Source of the DNA: Stromatinia cepivora | Taxonomy: Eukaryota; Ascomycota; Leotiomycetes; Helotiales; Sclerotiniaceae | DNA: 64,000 nucleotides | Assembly: GCA_014898415.1 (NCBI GenBank) | Contig: RCTD01000011.1 | Span: 1,426,001-1,490,000 of the forward strand | Direction: 5' to 3' | Shown here: piece after piece, positions 1 to 12,770 of the stretch | Layout: the number at the start of each line of letters is the position of its first letter | Position numbering within the stretch: the stretch's first letter is position 1 | Program-made: the position numbers and the translations under genes | The notes under the pieces: generated by a model | What the model was told of the DNA's origin: nothing | Seen by the model: the letters and a program-made list of their open reading frames with translations, nothing else | The model's database searches: none

Positions 1-317
1 TACATATACATATACATATACATATACATAAAGACAAAAGTTTTCTCACATCAGAATTTGACCATCAACTTCTTTAGCATAATTTCCTGATATGTAACCT
101 ATGTATGTAGTGACAGAGACAGAGACAGCTCACGTCAGCAATTAGATTAGATGCATGAGACTTAATTTTCACATCCAGTAACGCCACACCACCTGTAGTT
201 CACCCTCTCTGTTCCCATCATGGTATTGAACCCCAAACTCCCTTTCCCGCCCAGCCAGCCCAGCCACGCTAATATGAAAACCTAGAAGTATGTACCAAAA
301 CGCCACATCATTCTGTT
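1..317. repeat. TACATA microsatellite and 3' flank of the RING gene
   Basis: Bases 1-30 are a perfect run of the hexamer TACATA, cut by the window edge. The rest is AT-rich sequence with a short GACAGA run near 112-126. No coding potential was seen. It probably holds the 3' UTR and terminator of the minus-strand RING gene that ends at 318. Confidence 0.6.
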
Positions 318-2616
318 CTACATTGGATACTGCCTCTGCAAGCGATTGTTCCTACTAGAGACGGGTACGACACGTGGTGGGGAACCTCGAGATGTTCTTA
401 CTCTGTCGAGGCCATGCGGTTGCATGATGCGATGATGACTGTTTCTGGCGCCATTGTTGCTTATCGGCAGGGCTTGATAGTGGTTTTGGGCTCGGCGACG
501 ACTCCTAGAGGCCGGCTCCACTCGGATATTTCTATCGAGGTCATCTCCCCAAGGACTCATATCTTCAGGGTTTTGAGCATTCCTAACAGTGTTTTGATGT
601 TCCGCAAACAACATGCTTATTCTTGGGTCGTACTGTTGAACGACGGGATTTCGTCTTGATTGTCGACGTGGAACAATGCCTATGGAGGTGTCTGATAGAT
701 CATCATCAACCTCGGCCATTTCGTTAGCAACAACAAGATTTTCGCCATAGTTACTTTCCACACTAACATCTCGACTGGAACGTGATACACCAGGAGACAC
801 ACTCATTTCAGTGTCACCATCCCGATCCATACTGGTTGGATGGTCCCCGTCAGTGTCATAGTCGTAACGATTCTCGTTCTCGCTGCCGTAATCGTTCGAT
901 GCATCATCTCTGTCTCTGGAGTAATCAATTGGTGTGGCACCTCCATCCATGCTTGAAGCATAATCATCGGGGAATTGTTCAAATTCGGCGTTTCCATAAC
1001 GTGGTGTCTCCGAGAGCCCTTCCCGAGACCGATCATCATCGTCTTCCGCATCTGAATTTGGGTTACCAATTGTCTCTGAATCGCTCTCGTCCGAAGCTCT
1101 TTCGTCTTCAGTTGTAGTATAGCCACGATAATCATCATGAGCAAGACCGTTGGTATCATCATCTTCTCCTTCATCCAACGGACTCCAGCCACCTGATGCT
1201 CTCAATCTCATGCGCGTCTCATGAGCATCATCATCATCGCCGAAATCCGAACCATTTGTACTGCTACCATTTTCATCCTCCGAAATTAAGATAGATCTGG
1301 AGGGGGTCTCGGAGGAGCGGGTCCAGCCAGGTCGCGGTCGTCGACGATTCGTAATCGCACCACCTTCATCCTCAGATTCATCATCTTCATCATCATCATC
1401 TTCTTCTCCTTCTTCATCTGATATTATAGTAACCACTCTCTGATTTACCCGACGTGGTGGGGCAATGGGTTCGCTGTCATCATCCTCTGGTGCAATAAAA
1501 TCTTCGAGTGAACCGGCATCTTCATCTTCACTATTGTCCCGATTGCTGGTATCGGAATTAGTAGGATCTTCCGAGTCGTCCGTCGTATCATCCATAGCGA
1601 AACGATGATGAGCGTGGTAATGATTGAGAATGTGTTGGTGAACTGGACCAGCAAAAGCATAGTGGCGGGGATTATGGCGGAGGTGGGCAACATCGGCAAT
1701 ATTGTCGGCTTCCATTTGCAATTCGGCTTCAATCTCCTGTTCTGCATCTTCATCATAGCCAACGTCAATATCCGAAAGATCACCGTCATCGTCCATATCA
1801 CTAAAGCCATAAATGTCGTCAAACTCAGCACCACAGATATCGCACGTTGGACCGCCCTCATGTTCATGCCCACAGGAAGGGCATCGCATGACCCCATCAG
1901 CTTCGTCGCGCCATAATTCCCCATGGCGTAGTGGAAATGAACCTCCGAATAATCCTTCGGGGCTATTCTTATCTTTTTCTACCATCTCGGTTACTTCGGC
2001 ATTATTCACCTTGTGTTGTTCTACCGTCTCGTCATATGGCATTAATTGACCTCTATTGATAAATATCTCGACCATATTTTTAACCTAGGGCTAATTAGTA
2101 CACATAGATTTTGGATATGACGTTCCAGGACTTTCTTACAAGGAAGGCTGGAGCTGGTATCTGTTTCACCGGAGCGCGACATTCTGGGCATGTCTTCTTT
2201 CTCTTATTCGGAATGAACCATTGGCACAAACACTATATTCACATCAGCCCTATCCAAATATCCAAGTTCCTGAAGTCTGCTGACATAATAACAGTATGTA
2301 TGACCGCATTGTAAGATCCATGGTTCGTAAAGTAGTTGATCGCAGATAGAGCACGTTAAGTATTTTCTCATGGAGATTAGGTCGTCTTTGAATCCCCGGG
2401 CAAGCTAAAGAATACATTAGCGTGTGCTACATAATGTACACTTTTCAGACGCACCTGTGTATCATTTTGAACTGGCTCTTCATCTTCGACTTTTGTGATC
2501 GTTTGGACTTTCATGGCAGCTGGTGTAACCTCCCGGCTTCTGGGAATAGACTCGCGCATGCGAGATCCATGATTTGACGAAGCTCTGGATATGGTAGAAG
2601 AGGATGAGGGTTCCAT
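318..2616 (-). CDS. RING-type E3 ubiquitin ligase with second zinc finger and acidic tail (Psh1-like architecture)
   Basis: Four exons, 2616-2455, 2404-2285, 2232-2140 and 2084-318, give 713 residues; the three introns are 50-55 nt and all junctions keep frame. The N-terminal RING is complete: C72, C75, C87, H89, C92, C95, C109, C112 (C3HC4), with its ligands split between exons 2 and 3. A second CxxC...CxxC finger follows at about 193-209. The remaining ~500 residues are strongly acidic (runs of D and E) and low complexity, with a basic end. RING proteins of this class transfer ubiquitin from an E2. The order RING, central zinc finger, acidic C-terminus resembles yeast Psh1, the ligase that removes mislocalised CENP-A, but that match is inferred from architecture only. 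The ATG at 2616 is the only in-frame ATG seen before the RING. Confidence 0.85.
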
Positions 2617-4046
2617 GGTGATTTTCGGTATGAACCGTTTGTTCGGGAACAGGTTTGGAATCCCGTTCGAGATGGGAGATGAGGAGATGGGCAATCAAGC
2701 CAGCAATGAAATAGGTTGATTTGTCTGTTGAATTCTTGAGAAGAAGCACCTTATCTTTGAAAGCGCTCAAAAGTGCCTTCTAGCTGGGGCTGTAGGTGGT
2801 AATAGAAGAGTCAATGCTGGGTTAGGAAAGTCTATACAAATTGACTTGCATCCCGCGAAGATAACCTTAGCCTTATTGCTAAAAAAAATGGGGGAAATGA
2901 TCACGTGTGCTAGCGCGAGAATCGCCGAGACCCATAATTTTCACCCGTATCTACAGGGATATCCTGACCCAAGCTCAACTCACCGCCTGGACTGAAATAT
3001 GATCTGTAGTGGCAGAATAATTTGATTAGTGGCAAAATGAAGCGGTGAAACGAACTCCTGGCATGTTTCAATTGATAAATGATAAGTTAATAATCTACTA
3101 GATACCTATTCAGATAATTGTAGAAGTGTTTAATTTCATGATTCTATTCAGCTATTATATTCGATGCATTAAACTTAATATAGAAATACGAATATTTTAA
3201 CAATAAAGTCATAATACAAACCGTATAGAATGGTAACAAATTCGAGTAAGGTAAGAGAATATGTAAATATGTTATTTACTCTACTTCATATTATTGATCA
3301 TGTAGCAATCAAAAGCTTTTCTTTCTATCAAAATAGCAATGGTACTTTATAATTTAGGATCCTTTGACTTTTCTGAACCTAGGTATAACCTTAGGTATAG
3401 GATTGAATCGTCAAATTACAAAATATACTTCATTCAAATCTAGAGCAACAATAATATTAATATCGATCTCTAGATACCTATACAATATCTCTAGCGACCG
3501 TATACCAACTCCAACTCTCTAGAACCCCTTCATCCTTCTTTCATAATCCCTATACTCCCCAAACACTACACGTCCTCCCGCGTTTGCAGTTCTATACATA
3601 AATACATAATCTCCGTACTCTACTCACACCATCCAACCTTATGTCGACGTCACATTGGCTCCCCATGTGTGGGTGCATGTTACGTGGCACCCATCTGACC
3701 AATGAACAACCAGCCAATAAATCATTACCTCTCACCAAACAATATATACTGAATTCACAAAACAAACATCGATCACCATCAAATCAAAATGCAAGCTGGT
3801 AAAAGTTCATAAATGCTATGTACTAAGAAGGAATGAAATATAAAATTTCGAAGCCAAAGATTGTAGAACAGGCAACAGATTAAAAGAAACTATTTAATCT
3901 GCAGCTAGCACGCTCTTTTGACTTCAATCCAAAACCCAGAAGATTCTTCATTTCCGAATGATTGGCGCTGAAGAGGGAATATAAACAAAAGAAATTCGTA
4001 TCGAAATCGTTAATAGCCTAGCCCAGCCTTCATTTTCTCCAACCAT
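2617..4046. other. Intergenic, AT-rich, with an orphan promoter-like segment
   Basis: No supported gene. Bases 2880-2990 lie upstream of the RING gene and contain an E-box CACGTG within ATCACGTGTG near 2900. Bases 3050-3640 are very AT-rich with no open frame. Bases 3640-3790 look like a + strand promoter (CCAAT boxes, CRE half site, TATA-like sequence) leading to an ATG at 3789, described separately. Confidence 0.5.
3640..3791 (+). promoter_or_regulatory. Promoter-like segment ahead of an ATG with no recognisable gene
   Basis: The segment holds a CRE-like GACGTCAC, an inverted CCAAT (CATTGG), two direct CCAAT boxes (ACCAATGA, GCCAATAA), a TATA-like ATATATACT and the start context ATCAAAATGC at 3789. 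The frame after that ATG stops after seven codons, and a GTAAAA donor-like site lies inside it. A spliced micro-ORF is possible, but none gave a convincing product before the convergent gene ending at 4047. Confidence 0.3.
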
Positions 4047-5300
4047 TCACTGGGCTCTGGCTTTCTTATTAGGATTCGCAGCTTCGGCACAGACTTCTTC
4101 CAGCTTTCCGGCCTTCACAAGTGATTCATCGACGATTTCTGCGTTGAGATGGGTGAGTTGACCAATTTCGAAGTCAAGGAACTTTTTGATGGCTTTGGCG
4201 CTAGTGGCACCAGCTTTCATAGAATCGCGCAGTTCCTTGAGCATGATTCTGATACGGGCCTCGGCATTCTCTAATTGATATTCGACCGTTTGTCCATATA
4301 AATCGGAGAGGTTGGAGATGGGTCGGACGGTGGTGAGGACGGTGTCATCACGAACACGTGGGGATCGTGGACGGAAGGAGGTGACCATGGTGATTCTCTC
4401 TTGCCCGCCAAAAGCTTGCAGAGCTTGATGATCAATGTAGCGGCCTTGTAATACTACAGCGCATCCCTATACAATATAAATAAATATACTTAAATTGGAA
4501 TAACTGAGCAATCTTACCTTCGATGGACCGCGGACTTTCTTAATATCGCCATATCCAGTTCTCAAAGCAGTTTCGCCACCTACCATTCCTGTTGTGTCAC
4601 TCATCATGAGAACACAAACAAATGGATAACTATCTCTGTGCCAGCCAACGATGGGCTTTTCATCGTCCTCACTGATCAAAGCACCGCTGTCATGGTCCTT
4701 TCTTTTTCCTGGCACAGACAAGTTGATATGGCCAATTTCGTAGTCCATAACCGGAACAAGATCAACACCAGCGATTTTTGAGATAATTGCAAGAGTTTCA
4801 GGGTGTTTCCAAGCCCCGTAGATGAATTTTCCGTGACTGTGAGAAGAAGGTACGTTAGTCGAATGATCAATACCAATATGAGGTAATACAATTGAAACTT
4901 ACTCAGGAGCATATCCACGAAGCTGTTTAGGGGCGATATCTGAAGTGTAGCTGTATTTGTCTTGTACTTCCTCGTCGAAAATCTCTTCTCTCATAATGTT
5001 GACAGCCTCCTCGCTAAAAAGACGAAAAGGCTCGGAGACAGCGATGGGAGATACACCACTTGTGGCAGAGTATCCAATCTCTTCCATCGAATGGACATAG
5101 CTAGGTTCTTCATATTGAATATGACTCTCGGGGTGGAATAGCTTTCCGACAGCTTGAGTACTATGCTCTGAAGCCAAGTACTTGGCGAACGATCTTTTGA
5201 GGCTGTCTTGGGTTGCTTTAGAGGAAGTATAGTTTGCCATCTTGGGAAACAAGTTTGGCTCAGGAGTTCCTAGCTGGTAGCTCACGTCGATAGTGGCCAT
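4047..5300 (-). CDS. 2-oxoglutarate/Fe(II) oxygenase-like protein
   Basis: Three exons, 5300-4903, 4836-4518 and 4466-4047, give 378 residues; introns are 66 and 51 nt with GTAAGT or GTAAGA donors. The middle holds WHRDSYPF with H199 and D201, followed by GGET (219-222), then H252 in YIDHQAL and R263 about eleven residues later. This HxD...H...R spacing is the iron and 2-oxoglutarate binding set of the double-stranded beta-helix oxygenases. The N-terminal ~130 residues look like a lid with no motif I recognise. No signal peptide or membrane segment is visible, so it is probably cytosolic. The substrate is unknown. It sits alone between long spacers, so context gives no pathway. Confidence 0.8.
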
Positions 5301-8300
5301 CTTTGCTGTGGTGATCTATATATGTATCGGAGGAAGGTTGGGAAGATTGAAAGAGTAAATATGGCTGTTGAAGATTTTGTTCAAGCGTTGATGTACTAAG
5401 GTCGCGTGGTGTTGTAGTATAAAACTCTTAGACCGGAAAGTAGATAGGAGATAGAGAGAATCGAAGATCCAGGGCTGTTATTCGATACTGTTGGCTGTCA
5501 GACGAATATATAAAAAGACACAAAGACTTGGTGGGCGTAAAGGAACATGTAGCCCATAACTAGAGAGCAGCCCTAGGAACGGTTAAGGAGAAGCGAGGAA
5601 TTTAACCAGAGTTTGACGCATTGCCAGCTCGATCACCACGTCTTAAGCTCCAGATTCAGTTTCAATTGCTTTTGAGGTTGACTGCAACTCACTCATTGTC
5701 TGTCTGAAGTCTAGATAGCAATCTTGAAAGATGTGAAGAAAGAGTTGGTGCAAGAAAACGCATTCGTGCATTGCAGACAACGCATTAGGACGATAATAAG
5801 GAATGTGGATATACTAACTAGTTCAATATATCTGAGGTGAAAACGATAATTAACTTGCTAACTGAGTTGATGGATGTTATTATAGCGCAAAACAATAAAT
5901 GTCGTATGATAAGATGTTATGATGATTATTGTGAGTGTCGGCTCTAGGGAGACAGTTCTTTTATATCTAGGAGCAATGTTTCAATGCCTCATGAATGAAG
6001 TCCAATTCACGTCTTGTGTGGTAATTTCTCGGTGCAACGGTTGTCGACCAACCATCACTCTACACTACTATCAATCCTCCGTGAGTTTTGCACGTCCTCG
6101 ATGCTTCGATCCTGGCTGCCCTTGCTCTGCTCCTCCACACCTTTTTGGCAGCGGATTTTCCCTTCCCAGATACGGGGAATGTGGAGATAATTTCACGATA
6201 GCTTGGGTGTAATCGTCACTCCAGCATACTCCTTATCGTTGAGAAATGTCCGGACTGGTCGATCGACATGCCTAGGTCTAGCCCAAATAGCAGAATTGAT
6301 ATGTTCTACTAAGACGACTTAACTTAGCGTTGCTTCAAGGGGGGTATGAATGCAGGGTAAGATACACTTGCATGGAAAGTGTTTCTGCAAATGGATAGTG
6401 GAAACAACACGAATGATAGACGGGCACAAGATAACGTAGCAATTCAATCTTGGACGGGCCATAACACCGAATCAGTGAGCTCCCTCAACATTATAATCAG
6501 CCACAGGAACGAGGGAATTGTATACTAGTTCCATGCTCGAGCGTCATCAGCGATATGATTTTGCAGCTGACGATGTATAATTGGAGTAGAAATTACCAAA
6601 GTTTAAAAGGCGGCGACCAATTGTGGAGACACGTAGAATCAAAAGTGGAGGAATTCGATAGGCGTGGAGGGCTAATAATGCATCACACGAGTTGATCTCA
6701 GACCACTGGAAATGATGACCCAAAACGGAACACAAAACGCTTATTAGCATTATCGGCTATGTTTGGCATGCTTCGCTTGATGCATTAAGCCATTAGTGGA
6801 CGTGAAAATCTATCAGGAATATAGCATTCTTAGAACATCCGGCAAAAGACAAAAAACCGAAACATTAACAAGGAAAAAAAAGAGACGCAGTGAGGGGTCG
6901 TAATTGAATGTCGCAGTGGAGAGCTGCAGTAATAAGGTTGCAATAGGAGGAGTAACATCGAGCTCTATTGTTTCTCTGTACCAAACTCAAGGTTGTCATT
7001 GTAACCAATCCTGAACACGAACATAATGAGCTTTCTTAATTGGAATAAGTTCGCATCTGTACTACTACTAAAGTAGTATAAATTTCGTCTCAAAAATCTA
7101 CCGTTGGTGATCGCACGAAGACGGTTCAACCCTCCAGAAGTGATGTTGTCTTGTGATCAATATTTTCCATTGACAAGAATTTGACACGGTCGCGATAACA
7201 AAATTGGCAATGAGAGGATAGTTTGTGTGGAAGGAGGCCTTTGAAAGGAAGTCCTGGTAAAATATATACGCCCCCTATCAAGAGTCGAGGTACCTAGTAG
7301 ATTGAGCCTACTAATGTAACTGACAATCTGTCGCGTAGGGACTTGACGAAGGATCAAGTGTGTATCCATTTTCAGTGAGTGATGTGGAAGATATTGAGTT
7401 GATGGTAGATATTTTTCATTTTGTCGCATATTGGGCTTCCTGTCGAAATTGCTGTAGCATACGTGTAATATGAGCATCTTACTACTAGGTTATATCGCGA
7501 GCCTGATAAGGTTGGAATGGAAATGAAGTTGTAGGAAAGAAGGTTGTAAGAACAAGAGTCGGAGAGTTCGGAAGGAAGAAATGGTTTTAGATAGACAATG
7601 ATTGGCATGTGATTTCCTTCTCGGCTGATCGGCACCAGCATCGGCATTGAGCAGCGGGGAATCGGGCATCGGCAGTCGGGACTTCTAGAAGTGAGAAGCT
7701 TTGACTTTTCTAGAGTATGAGACGGGGCGACCCAGTGGTAAGATTCCAACCATCAATATAAAAATCTCCATATCACATCAATCTGCCCTACCGCAAAATA
7801 CACTATGTCATCAGATAAACCTACAGATAACCCATGGAATCAAGAGACAAGTCAGAAATTTGAAAGGTATTGATAAGGCCATCTCATTCATGTCAACTGT
7901 GGCGAAAAAAGAATTCAAGACACTGATTTTTCCAATCAAGCAAACGTCCCGGAGAATACTTCGACCCTTGTCAAGAAGCTGCGTCAAGAAGTTTGAAATG
8001 TTTGGCTCGAAACGGAGGGGATAGAGATATGTGTACGGACTATTTCCAGTAAGCTTTTCCCCAGAATTTAGTTGGAGGGGAGGTAGAAGTACCTACCGGT
8101 AACAGTTCAGCTTTATGTGGATCCTTGATATCCAATGAACATTGGGGAGGAGGGAACTCCAAAGCTCCTTGGTGTCGTCACAAGCCTTTACAAGCCTTTG
8201 AACCTTTTATACACAAGGATTGCGTACTGATTATTTAAAAGAGCATATCGAGACTGCAAGAAGCAATGGGTATACATTGAATCGTTTCTCTCCTGGGTCA

Positions 8301-9013
8301 GCTAATCATTTACTGATATTATTTCTAGATCGAGCAACGAAAGGAATCCAAGAAGAAAGCGGGGTGGTTTGCATGAGGAAACATTACGGTCGTGATATGT
8401 GATATGTCAGTTTTTGAAAAGGGTGTTGGGGATGAGGAGGTATGAGGCAGGGATTCGAACCACCAAGACAAACTCCGCTCTCGAGATTAAAAAAGGGGGG
8501 TGCTCAAGTTCGTTTGAGTGTTTGATGCATTCTTGCATTCTTGCATTCTTTATTGATTGCAAGTAACCTTATCTTATAAAAGCATCTGAATAGATATCAC
8601 TATTCTCAGATTTCAAACACTACGCCCATACCTATTTAATAAACATCCTTTGAATGTAGAATACCATGATATTAAACAACACAGTATAAATATCTTCTGC
8701 TTACAATATAGAGACTTTTAATCATACTTTTCATTGTTGTTTGCCAATATGATTTATGAGATGGTTTGTAGCGCTAGAAATTTGGTGTCTTTTCTTAGCG
8801 AAAATCAAATGATGCAACCACCAAAAAAAATTATTCAAAATTACTCGTTCATATATATTGATTGATGTTGTGATTGTTTCCAGACTTGTATCGGTGACAA
8901 GCCACTGCAACCTACGCCTGCATATATCTAATTCATCAGTTGCACATATTTGGAACATAATTTATTTAGCTATTACCCTTGACATATCTTTGTTGGCCTA
9001 TAACATTTGAGAT
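5301..9013. other. Long intergenic stretch without a supported gene
   Basis: About 3.7 kb with only short open frames (under 130 codons) on both strands; none shows a domain or plausible splice chain. Bases 5301-5600 are the likely promoter and 5' UTR of the oxygenase gene. Near 8450 a pol III B-box-like sequence occurs on the minus strand (separate entry). Bases 8520-9013 are AT-rich and lead into the NAA25 gene. The rest may be decayed coding or transposon sequence, but I could not identify a source. Confidence 0.5.
8400..8475 (-). other. Orphan B-box (tRNA T-arm-like) sequence
   Basis: The minus strand reads GGTGGTTCGAATCCCTGCC near 8445-8463. GGTTCGAATCC matches the TFIIIC B-box consensus exactly. 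No cloverleaf can be drawn around it: the T-stem pairs only partly, and no A-box is present at the expected 30-60 bases upstream. It is either a tRNA or SINE relic or a standalone TFIIIC site. Confidence 0.35.
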
Positions 9014-12000
9014 ATGGCTGACAAGTTATTACTCAATGATCGTCAAGATGTCCCCATTTGGAATGCTATTGAGGCTGGCAATTTTAAGCAAGCGCTGAAA
9101 TTAGTTGACAAGAGGTTGGCCAAAAAAAGGACATCTCATTTAGAGGTACGTGTGAATGTTGGAAATCACTTCAAATTAAAGGCCTCGTTGTTACAAATTT
9201 GAACATTCCTCTTCACGTGACACCCATGATTATTCTACCTCACAAATATAGCTAAGCAACTTTCCAGGCATTCAAGATTTATATCAGATCACGGTCGTCT
9301 GCTCAATCGGAGAGAGATGTCGTACTCTCCCATCTCGAAGATTTGGTCACTAAGAAGGTTGTTATCACGAATCAGGAGGACATTGATCTGTATGATGATG
9401 CTTTGGTCAATGCTATTCCTGAGGCTGGATCAATTTGGGCAAGGACGATTGGAGAGTTGCGATGGCAGAGTGCCAAAGCATATCCCAAACAGGAAGATTC
9501 CGTACTGAAGTCGTTTAAGGCCTGTTTGTCAGAACGCGATTGGGAACATGCTCAACAGGTATTTCATGCTGTCACTTTCTTCGCGACGAGAATGCTAATA
9601 AATGCTTGCTAGATTGCAAGTAGTCTTGAGAAAACGTTTCCTGGTAAACATCAATACGTTTTCTGGAATATCTCTTCCTTGCTCTTAAGATCTGTGAGTA
9701 ATCGTACTGGGGGAGGAACATGTCCTAAAGCATGATCGCTTACTTGTTACCAGATGTCGAACGATCTACCTATCGGAGGAAGAACTCTATGGGGCCGTTT
9801 GGCCTTTGGCCAGATCAGTAAACTTGCCACCGCTACAATACAAGCAGATGTATGTGAACGTCTGTTACCCAATGTTACTGATGTTGACAAAATCGATGAT
9901 TTCAGAAGTCAAAGTCTCTTCCCACTCGCGCAATACATACACCACAGGAGTTATTACTTCTACAACGAATTACTGCTGCACATGGGAAATTAGAAGATCA
10001 GTTAAAGTATCTGGATGAGCCTTCTCTCGGACCCGAGTCAATAGTTGCTAAGGGGGATTGGGAATTATGGAGAAACAAATTACAGCTCATGGAAGCATCT
10101 AAGCAATGGGAACAACTTTTTGAAACAACTGGTGGCCTTCTTAAACGAGCACGCACGAAGGATGAACGCGGACAGATCATCGAGGCTAGAATGGCTGATT
10201 GGGCCGTATGGCAAGCGTATCTACGCTCCGCTCTTGCTTTGCAAAACCCCTCGTAAGTACAATAATATCAAGAAGCAGGACAAGTACTTACAAAAGCAGA
10301 GCCTTCGACGGTGTCTCAAACGAGATCGCAGCTCATCTGGATCCCACATCTGGAATCGACAAAACTTGGAGACGAAATGCATCTTTAGCCTGGCTTGAGT
10401 TTACCTTTAAGAGTTCTTCTACCCCATTTGCTAGTGAGTCTTCGGGACCAGACGTGGAAAAGTACCCTAGAGTGACTGCAATCGTCAAGTATTTGCAGGA
10501 GTTTGGCGATGCTACCACAGCCTATAGCGATCTCAGACCTTACTTAGAGCTGTCGCAAACCGAGGAACGGAGTAGACTGCTCGAGATTTTTAGAAATGGA
10601 CTTCAGTTCGGCAAGAAAGCGAAGAAAAATGATTTAGATTCTGAATTCGAAGCCCTGTCAATTTCTAAAAACGAAGTAAGTCGTACCCTAAAAACTTGAT
10701 CCGCCTGACCTTTTCTGATTTATAATATAGTTCGACAATGCAAATGATATGACAAGATGTGTTAATCTTCACAAATTGACTTACCTTGTAATGAGCAGTA
10801 TCCCCGAACACGAACGTCGGTCAAACCCACTACACAAAATTGGTCAACAGTCATTTATTTGCACGTACTGCTCCAGTCCTTGCGAAGTATACTGTGATGT
10901 GTGTCTCCAGCAACTCTCTAAAAACTCCATTGCGGCTTACACATCTGCAATGAGCGATGGCCGAGTCTCTAAATCCCTTCTCCCTACTGATAGGCACCCT
11001 GCCGATGATTTCTGCACATTAGCGGCAATGTGCCTGATGAAACTCTCTCTCTCTGGCTCCAGTGATGTCGAGGAACCTCTAAATAGCAAGAAAATTGCTT
11101 ATGCACTCCAAGCAGCAGTATTCCTCGAATATGGCTGGTCAAAGTCTAAATCGAACTCCGATTTCTCCCTAATTTTGGTCAGAATATACTCTTCTCTTGG
11201 CTGCGGTCAACAAGCTATGAAAGCATACTTGCACCTGAGTTTGAAGCAGATACAGCTCGATACTTTAGGATACAGTATGCTTGATAGGATCTCATCACTG
11301 CATCCCCATCCATTCCACACTGCCCCGGACGGTTCATCTGAGAATCTCAAGCCCGTCGACCATCTCAAGAATCAAAGAAAGATGTACAGAAATTGCCGCC
11401 ACCAAGTTTCTAATAATACCTGGAAAGCGTTTGAGCATGGAAGTTACAACACAATATTCCAGTTCCAAGAGTTTTCTAGCATTATTACCAACACATTATC
11501 GGCAGTATCTTCTGCTGTGGAAACCACAAAGATATCACGACTCTTAAAGCAGGACGTGCCGCCTGACGTTTTTGACATACTTCGTAAGCTAGCCCCACCC
11601 ATCGTAGACAATCGGAATATATCTAACATTTGACTAGCCAAAACCCCGGAGATGTTGGATAAATTCTCGGATTCCAATGATTATACTTCATTCCCGGACT
11701 ATGAGTCTACCTTAGGCAAAGGGCTTGAAACGTTGAGCCGATTTGCACCTAGCCCATCTGTAAGTTTTCGTATCACAATTACGCTTGCAACCTATTAATT
11801 CCGCGTAGGGCAACCGAAGCCGTGTAGACCTGCTTGTTGAAAAATTGATCTCCATAATAAGTCTCGAATCCACATCCACCCCAATCGATCTTCCCTCTTT
11901 CAGAGAGACCCTTTCTCGAATATCAGCCGAATTGCATAAACAAGCAGGATTGATCAAAGCCAGCCCAGACGGATCCTTCTTGACACGCTCTGAAACCTCA

Positions 12001-12531
12001 GCACTCGAGGCATATACCCATCTCGCTTCCATCATAACCAAAGTCTGCGACCCCACCGCATCATCCACTGCAGATTTCCAAACCTCGCTTGAAACCTCCA
12101 ATAAATCCCTTTGCGCAAAACTAGAACAACGTCTCTCCTTTGTCAAAGAAGCTCAAAACGCAACTCCAGCTCTGTGGGATACTCTTCATACACTCTATAC
12201 AGCCTATGATCTCGCATTCACCATCATCAATGCCACGAAATTCCTTGCGCAGAAAGATCTCAAGGCTCATAAATATCAGATGGAGCAGAATAAAGCTTTA
12301 GTGGAAAGCGCAAAATTGGTAATGGAAGCCGTAGTTGATAAATCAAAGGAGATTAAGAATGGATTGGATGAAAGTGGGTGGATTGATCGGGCGTTGGAAA
12401 GTATGGAGGTGGGAGATTCGGGGGAGCAGTTGAGGAGTTTGGTAGGGGAGAATTTCATAGAAGAATGGGCTGGGTGTGTGGTGGAGGGCTGGAGAGAGTC
12501 GGTTACTGGACTGGGGATGTTGAAGGCTTAG
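9014..12531 (+). CDS. NAA25: N-terminal acetyltransferase B (NatB) auxiliary subunit
   Basis: Nine exons (9014-9145, 9268-9558, 9613-9693, 9754-9849, 9906-10252, 10300-10675, 10731-11583, 11638-11759, 11809-12531) give 1006 residues with frame kept at every junction. The start VPIWNAIEAGNFKQALKLVD is the TPR-like beginning of fungal Mdm20/Arm1 proteins, and the middle contains SLGPES and KQIQLDTLGY, both typical of NAA25. NatB acetylates the N-terminal Met of Met-Asp/Glu/Asn/Gln proteins on ribosomes; NAA25 anchors the catalytic NAA20 and is needed for normal actin and tropomyosin function. A Cys cluster at C485, C488, C492, C496 and C499 could bind zinc. Length agrees with the family (about 800-1000). 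It is convergent with ILM1, 239 bases away. Confidence 0.93.
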
Positions 12532-12770
12532 GGGTGGTGTAGAAGGCTTGCAAGAAAAATTCGCGGCAATGCAGATACATGTCAAAGATACGAATATACA
12601 GATCTATCTCCAAGATGAGTTGTAGATGGACTGTAGTTGGTCGAATTTTCACAGTTCTCTGCTCGCATAGGGTTCATGCATTTATCAAAAGATCCCCCTC
12701 AAACTGATGTTCATGTCCACCTACATATAAGCATAGATTTCATGTTAAAGAAAAATCGTATCAAATCCCA

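Noticed and set aside
3789..3960. Spliced micro-ORF after the promoter-like segment
   Set aside because: Possible introns are either too short (29 nt) or give an arbitrary 17-residue product; not supported as a gene.
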